From Neocallimastix lanati (nom. inval.) (Eukaryota > Neocallimastigomycota > Neocallimastigomycetes > Neocallimastigales > Neocallimastigaceae), in contig JACVTC010000002.1 of the NCBI GenBank assembly GCA_016946835.1, positions 720,001-760,000 on the forward strand: 40,000 nucleotides of DNA, written 5' to 3'. Each line of letters opens with the position of its first letter. Position 1 is the first letter of the stretch. A program made the position numbers and the translations under genes. The notes below the pieces were generated by a model, which did no database searches, had not been told where the DNA came from, and saw nothing but the letters and a program-made list of their open reading frames with translations. Of this stretch, positions 34,955 to 40,000 are shown piece by piece.

Positions 34955-34987
<33 letters not shown>
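34720..34987 (+). mobile_element. Poly(A)-tailed, GC-rich retroposed insertion (SINE-like) with 15-bp TSD
   Basis: The insertion has a ~235-bp body at near-balanced GC and ends in about 30 A. It is bounded by a perfect 15-bp direct repeat TTGTTTGCTTATATA at 34705-34719 and 34988-35002. Body, tail and duplication together are the signature of LINE-mediated target-primed reverse transcription, in plus orientation. The body folds: CCTTGTC/GGCAAGG enclosing AGAGG/CCTCT near 34744-34790, and CCCCCATAT-GATA-ATATGGGGG at ~34916-34937. I could not match it to tRNA, 5S, 7SL or a U-RNA, and no clear Pol III A/B boxes are visible. It could be a SINE, a 5'-truncated LINE tail, or a retrocopy of a structured RNA. 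The reverse strand has a long, protein-like frame with one stop. Confidence 0.8.
34914..34939 (+). other. Strong GC hairpin near the 3' end of the insertion
   Basis: Nine-base-pair stem CCCCCATAT / ATATGGGGG closed by a GATA tetraloop, ~30 bp before the poly(A) tail. It is by far the most stable short hairpin in this AT-rich window and is likely a structural element of the inserted RNA. Confidence 0.75.
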
Positions 34988-34990
<3 letters not shown>

Positions 34991-35002
34991 TTTGCTTATA
35001 TA

Positions 35003-36107
35003 AATAAATAAACAAATAAATATTAAATATTGATAGTCATTTAAATATTTAAATACTTTTAAAATTAATTATTTAAAATAATATATAAATAATTATAGAA
35101 AATATATGTATATATGTTTAATTAAATATTTAATGGATTTTATTTATATCTATTCCATGTTTAACTTAATTGTGTATTAAATTTCTATTTCTACTTTCAT
35201 ATACAAAAAATAATGGTATTATTCCTTCACAATTTACTTATATAATAAGATCCTTTAGTCTTTCAGTGATAAAATATAGTAATATTTTAGAATTAATTAA
35301 ATTAATTTTAATTTTATTATTTTTTATGTAGTTGTTTTTGTTTTTGTAATTATAAAAATTTTATCCACCAATTCCAATTTAGTTTAATAATAATTAAAGT
35401 TGTATGTTAACTAATTTAACTTTATTTATTAAAAACTTTTTGTTCAAAAAAAAAAAAAAAAAAAAAAAATTAATTATAATTATTTTTAAAATAATTTTTG
35501 ATTTCATTTTCTTAGTTGCAATGTCAATAATATTTTTAATTAATATTTAATTAGAATTATTATTTAATTAATAAAATGTACTTCCCTTTTATTATAAACC
35601 ATTTAAAAAAAAAATTTAATTAATAAAATGTACTCCCTTTTATTATAAACCATTTAAAAAAAAATTTAAAGTGATAACTAATACAAAACATTAATAAATA
35701 TAATTTTTACAAAATGAGATTAAAAATGAATTATTCATAGTAAAAATTAAAAATGAATCATGTACCTCATTTACATTATTTTTCATTAAAGAAATAAAGA
35801 GTTGTTATATTTTATTATATTTTATTTAGAATTCATCTTTTTTTTAAAGAACGATCTTTTCATCTAATACATAAATAAAAATATATAGATATTTACAACA
35901 GCATTAATCAATTAGATTTATTATTTAATGATTTGAATATAAATAAAAAACTAGAATGAATAAGGAATAATAAATTTATAGGAAAAAAAATTTTTTTCAT
36001 TTTAATAAAACAAAAATAAAAACAAAAACAAAAAAAAAAATAAAATAAAAAAAAAAAAATGGTAAATTTCATATATGTAATATATTCTATATCATTTTAA
36101 TTTCTCC

Positions 36108-36144
<37 letters not shown>

Positions 36145-37815
36145 TTTCTTATTAATATTTAAAGTAGGTTGTACAACGAAAACATTGACTGAACCTTGAC
36201 TAATGATTAAATTAAAATAAAAAAAAAAAAAATAAAAAAAAAAAAAAAGTGAATTATAAAAAAAAATAAAAATGTTTTGTACATGAAAGAACCTTCTTTA
36301 TTTATATAATTTTATTTTATGTATTTCACTCATTCTTTATTCTTTAATTCTTTAATTCTTCTTTTTTTTATTATTTAATTATATATATATTTATTTATTA
36401 TTATTATTTAAGGTACTTTAAATATAAATTTAAATGCATATAATTATTTATTTATATATAATGAGAAATAAAAAAAATTTTAATATTTATAGGTTATATA
36501 TATATTCTTTAATATATATATATATATATAGTTCTTTGTTTATTTTATTATCAATACTTTTTAATAAAAGTATTTAATAAAAAGAAATATGCTAATTCAT
36601 TAGAATTATATTAATGTATTGTATCCATTCTTTTAACTATATGAATTTCCTTATTATTAAAAAACAATTATTAAAAAATAAATATAAGAATTAATAATAA
36701 AACAATTATTGAAAAATAAATATAAGAACTAAAAATTCAATTTTTATTTATTTCTTTTCCTCTATTACATTCAATTGATAAATATTTTCCACAACCATGT
36801 TGATAATCGAATAATAAAATAATTAATAAAAAATAAATATAATAACTAATAATAAAATGATTAAAAAGTAATGATTGTCAACCATCAAACCATCTTTTAT
36901 GACTAATTTATTTATTTATTTATTTATTATTTATTAATAATTTATTTATTTATTTTTATGCTAAGTAAAAATTCAAAATTAAAATAAAAAAAAAAAAAAG
37001 ACAGAAAAATTAATTAAAATATTTAATTTTTAGGTAAGATTAACCAATCACTTCTAAAGAAGATCCTTTTCTTTATTAAAATAAAACGAAGAAATTAAAG
37101 TTAAAAACAATAAAATATTTTAATTTGTATTTATAATAAATAATAAATTCTTTTTTAATTACATTTTACTATACTTTTTTTTTATTATAAATAAGGATAT
37201 ATTCTTTAAAATAATAAAGAATAATAATAAATAAATAATAATAAATAATAATAAATAATAAATAATAAATAATAATATTAATATTACTTATTTAATTATT
37301 TATTATTACTTATTTAATTATTTATTATTATTTATTTTTATTTATTATTATTTATTATTTATTATTATTTATTATTTAATTATTAAATTATTTTGTTTTT
37401 AAATGGATTACTATTAATTTTAATTTTTTTTTTTTTTTTTTAAATATTATTATTATTATTATTATTGAACATATGACAGAATTTTTTTTTTCCTTTTCTT
37501 CTTTCTTTAAAAAACTTTAATAAAAAAAAAATTTTTTTTTTTTTATTTTTAGTTAACAAAATAACTTTTTTTTTTTTTTAACTTGGAATTTCAATTGTAA
37601 TTAGTTTTTTTTATATATATTTAATTATTTAATTTTTATAATTTATTTTTATTTTTAAAAAAAGAAAATAATAACATTTTATTAATAATTTTTTTTTTAA
37701 ATAATTAAATATTATATATTTTGAAATAAATAAAAATATATAAAAATATAAAAATAAATATAAAAATAAAATAGGTAATAATAATAATAATAATAATAAT
37801 ATATATATATATAAA
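35003..37815. other. AT-rich spacer upstream of the hydrolase gene
   Basis: No exon recognised. Holds a 52-bp tandem duplication (35563-35665), ~40-bp repeats near 36656-36730, TTTA and TAA/TTA tracts (36905-36956, 37220-37375), and AT dinucleotide runs. A slightly less biased stretch at 36165-36210 (AGGTTGTACAACG, ACTGAACCTTGACTAATG) has no identifiable meaning. Confidence 0.6.
35563..35665. repeat. 52-bp tandem duplication
   Basis: TTTAATTAATAAAATGTACT with CCCTTTTATTATAAACCATT and an A tract occurs at 35563-35614 and again from 35615; the second copy lacks one T and some A residues. Confidence 0.9.
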
Positions 37816-38736
37816 ATGAGCAATAGTATTCGTAGTAGACTTTTAGGTGGAGCCCTTAAAATAATGGGTTTCAAATCTATGTTTGCAAAACCTGCCGAAG
37901 AATTATTAGAAACCGTTAAAAAAGAAAATGAAAAATGTAATTTTAAAATTCCAAACGATAAAAGTTTTCATTATTTTGATGTCCCTGTCTTGGAAGAATA
38001 TCACTGTTTAAGAATGCAAAAGGAAGAAAAACCTACAAAAAAGGCTATCTTATTCTTCTTCGGTGGAGGTTTCATTCGTGGTTGTAATGATGGAGTAGTT
38101 AAAAGTGCTAAAAAATATGGTGAAAGAAGTGGTAGAGATGTATGGCTTCCATACTATCCACTTTGTACGGATCATTGTGTGAAAGATAGTTATGGTATGA
38201 TTTTTGAAACCTATAAAATTATGTTAAAAGAATATGAACCACAAAATATTGCTCTTGTTGGATTTTCTTCTGGAGGGGCCATTGCCATTGGTCTCTGTTG
38301 TCATATTAATGCCGTTAAAGAAAAGGAAGATGTACCAATGCCAGGATTAATTATTGCTTGTTCACCAGGTTCCGTACCATACTCTGAAGAAGAAAAGAAA
38401 AAAATGGAAGAACTTAATCCCTTGGATGTTATGTTAGATCAAAACTTTATGGTAAATGTCATTAAAGGCATTATGGTCAAAGATCAAGAAGTTCCTGATT
38501 ATATGGTTCATACCGTTCTCGGGGATTATACCAACTTCCCAATGACCCATATCTACTATGCCACTCATGAAATTTTATATGCTGAAGCCGAATTTTTCGA
38601 AAAGGCCTTCAAGAAGTATAATGTAAAATATGAGATGCATATTAAGGAAGGTATGTTCCACTGTTATCCATCTTTTACCTTTTATCCTGAAGGAAAAGAA
38701 GCTGAAGATCAAATGATTGAATACTTATCTAATTAA
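37816..38736 (+). CDS. Alpha/beta hydrolase, HSL-like (Abhydrolase_3) family
   Basis: 306 aa in one exon. The ATG at 37816 directly follows AT-rich leader DNA. Residues 1-70 form a cap-like N-terminal part. The core begins at AILFFFGGGFIRG (77-89), the oxyanion-hole loop, where the usual His of HGGG is Phe (F82-GGG). DVWLPYYPL (108-116) matches the Y-x-L strand motif. The nucleophile elbow is G149-F-S151-S-G153, and the catalytic His is probably H282 in GMFHCYP. The catalytic acid is expected near THEILYAEAEFF (250-261), with Glu252 where Asp is common. The substrate is unknown; carboxyl-ester or acetyl-ester hydrolysis is typical of the family. There is no signal peptide, so it is probably cytosolic. 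An intronless gene with this variant oxyanion loop could be a bacterial acquisition (inference). The minus frame at 37629-37874 is a shadow. Confidence 0.88.
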   Translation: MSNSIRSRLLGGALKIMGFKSMFAKPAEELLETVKKENEKCNFKIPNDKSFHYFDVPVLEEYHCLRMQKEEKPTKKAILFFFGGGFIRGCNDGVVKSAKKYGERSGRDVWLPYYPLCTDHCVKDSYGMIFETYKIMLKEYEPQNIALVGFSSGGAIAIGLCCHINAVKEKEDVPMPGLIIACSPGSVPYSEEEKKKMEELNPLDVMLDQNFMVNVIKGIMVKDQEVPDYMVHTVLGDYTNFPMTHIYYATHEILYAEAEFFEKAFKKYNVKYEMHIKEGMFHCYPSFTFYPEGKEAEDQMIEYLSN

Positions 38737-39101
38737 TAATAAAAAATTAACTAAGATAAGTAATTAATTATCTTAATATTATAGGAAGAAGGTAAAAAAA
38801 AAAAAAAAAAATTATATTCATATTATTATTAATAATAGGAATACTATTTAATTTAAATATTAAAATATATTAATATTGTATAAATATCAATTTTGTTAAA
38901 ATATAATAATAATAATAAGTAATAAAAAAAAAATATATATATATTTATTTTTATAATAATTATTTTAGTATATATATATATTTTATATACTAAAATAATT
39001 ATAGTTGATTAATGAATTATAAAAAAAAAAAAAAAAAAAAAAAGGTTAAATATACAAATTTTTTTTAACTCTTTTATTTACTATCCTTTTCAATCAGTGA
39101 A

Positions 39102-39143
<42 letters not shown>

Positions 39144-39364
39144 AAATACAAATAAAAAAAAAAAACAATTATTTAATGTATATCATAAATATAAAATAAA
39201 AATTAGTACCGAACAAATGCATTATCCAACTAACGATAAATTTTTATATATTCATATTAATATTTTAATTTTATTAAACTTAATTTAGGATTCAAATATG
39301 TATAATATATATATATATATATATATTTAAAAAGTATTATTATTATTTTATTTTATTATTATTT

Positions 39365-39398
<34 letters not shown>

Positions 39399-39457
39399 AG
39401 GATTTTACATTTATATTATCATGATAAATAACTACGTTATTTACTATTAATAATGAC

Positions 39458-39488
<31 letters not shown>

Positions 39489-39668
39489 ATAAAAAAATAT
39501 TATTTATTTATTTAAAATTATGATCATTATCATTATCATATAGGGTTATATATAGTGGAAATATACAATAAAAAATATACTTTTTAATTTAATAGTCACT
39601 ATTTTTTTATTTTTTTTTTTTTCAACAAACATTATAAATTTTAGAAGTGTGTATTTTTAAACCTATAT

Positions 39669-39717
<49 letters not shown>

Positions 39718-40000
39718 GCTAGAACAGATGTTTTAATAATAGAAAATACTGAATAATAATTGTTAAAATTAAACTCTCGAAAGATCTTTAATTATTATTT
39801 ATTATTTATTATTATTATTATTTTTATTTTTATTTTTATTTTTTTATTTTTATTTTTTTTTTTAAAAAAAAAAAATTATTATATATCAATGTAATGATTT
39901 ATTTATTTAAAATTTTTTATTTTTATTTATATATACATATATATATATTTTTTTTTTTTTTACTTTTTCATATTTTTTATTTTTACTTAAAAAAAAAAGA
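38737..40000. other. AT-rich 3' flank to window end
   Basis: Contains a 16-bp-arm hairpin (38957-39001), long homopolymers (A at ~39105-39140, T at ~39369-39397, A at ~39460-39486, A44 at 39670-39713) and AT runs. No gene on either strand was recognised. Confidence 0.6.
38957..39001. repeat. Inverted repeat downstream of the hydrolase gene
   Basis: TAATTATTTTAGTATA (38957-38972) and TATACTAAAATAATTA (38986-39001) are exact reverse complements with a 13-bp AT spacer. It lies ~220 bp after the stop codon and could form a hairpin in a long 3' UTR. Confidence 0.85.

Larger units (their letters stand above)
34440..35070. repeat. Diverged tandem repeat unit hosting the insertion
   Basis: ATTTAGATATTTAAATGTTT occurs at ~34452 and ~34636, with a variant at ~35040. 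TGATAATCATATAGAAATTT occurs at ~34540 and ~34661. GCTTATATAATAAATAAATA at ~34598 parallels GCTTATATAAATAAATAAAC at ~34994. These align as successive copies, interrupted in the last by 34720-34987. Confidence 0.7.

Noticed and set aside
34720-34955. tRNA, 5S, SRP RNA or spliceosomal RNA as source of the GC-rich insert
   Set aside because: None of the conserved boxes of these RNAs could be matched by eye, and no convincing Pol III A/B box pair is present.
37629-37874. 81-codon minus ORF
   Set aside because: Antisense to the 5' end of the hydrolase gene and to AT-rich leader; Leu/Ile/Tyr only.

Overview
This window looks like nuclear DNA of an extremely AT-rich, intron-bearing eukaryote. The best guess is an anaerobic gut fungus (Neocallimastigomycota), inferred from three things: base composition with constant poly(A)/poly(T) tracts and TTA/TAA microsatellites, fungal-type genes split by small AT-rich introns, and intronless bacterial-like enzyme genes sitting among them. 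No rRNA or tRNA was recognised to confirm this. There is no operon organisation; genes are isolated islands in kilobases of low-complexity DNA.

Layout. 1-2695 (minus): a gene for the mRNA 3'-end processing factor Pcf11, with an N-terminal CID in two exons (2695-2465, 2352-2089) and, after a putative long intron, an exon (453-1) that runs off the window into Asn/Met repeats. 3.2-12.06 kb: no gene; heptanucleotide arrays, homopolymers and a 68-bp near-perfect palindrome. 12064-13069 (plus): a three-exon VMA21-type V-ATPase assembly factor. 13.4-16.3 kb: an unidentified block of visibly higher GC, perhaps a decayed gene or element. 17112-19557 (minus): a six-exon RPN12/PSMD8 proteasome lid subunit, reconstructed in full (263 aa). 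21456-22370 (minus): a secreted, probably GPI-anchored protein. 22.4-26.9 kb: repeats, including a perfect 156-bp tandem duplication. 26935-27735 (minus): an intronless arsenite methyltransferase (ArsM/AS3MT). 28568-30027: relic of a Ty1/copia retrotransposon (plus) between short degenerate direct repeats. 33091-33714 (plus): a small secreted Cys-containing protein of unknown function. 34705-35002: a 268-bp poly(A)-tailed, GC-rich insertion flanked by a 15-bp target-site duplication, SINE-like. 37816-38736 (plus): an intronless alpha/beta hydrolase. The rest is AT-rich spacer.

The genes do not form one pathway. Three are eukaryotic housekeeping genes (mRNA 3'-end formation, V-ATPase assembly, proteasome). 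Two are surface or secreted proteins, and two are single-exon enzymes that are plausible horizontal acquisitions. The most interesting non-genic object is the retroposed GC-rich insertion near 34.8 kb, where a neighbouring repeat copy shows what the empty site looks like.
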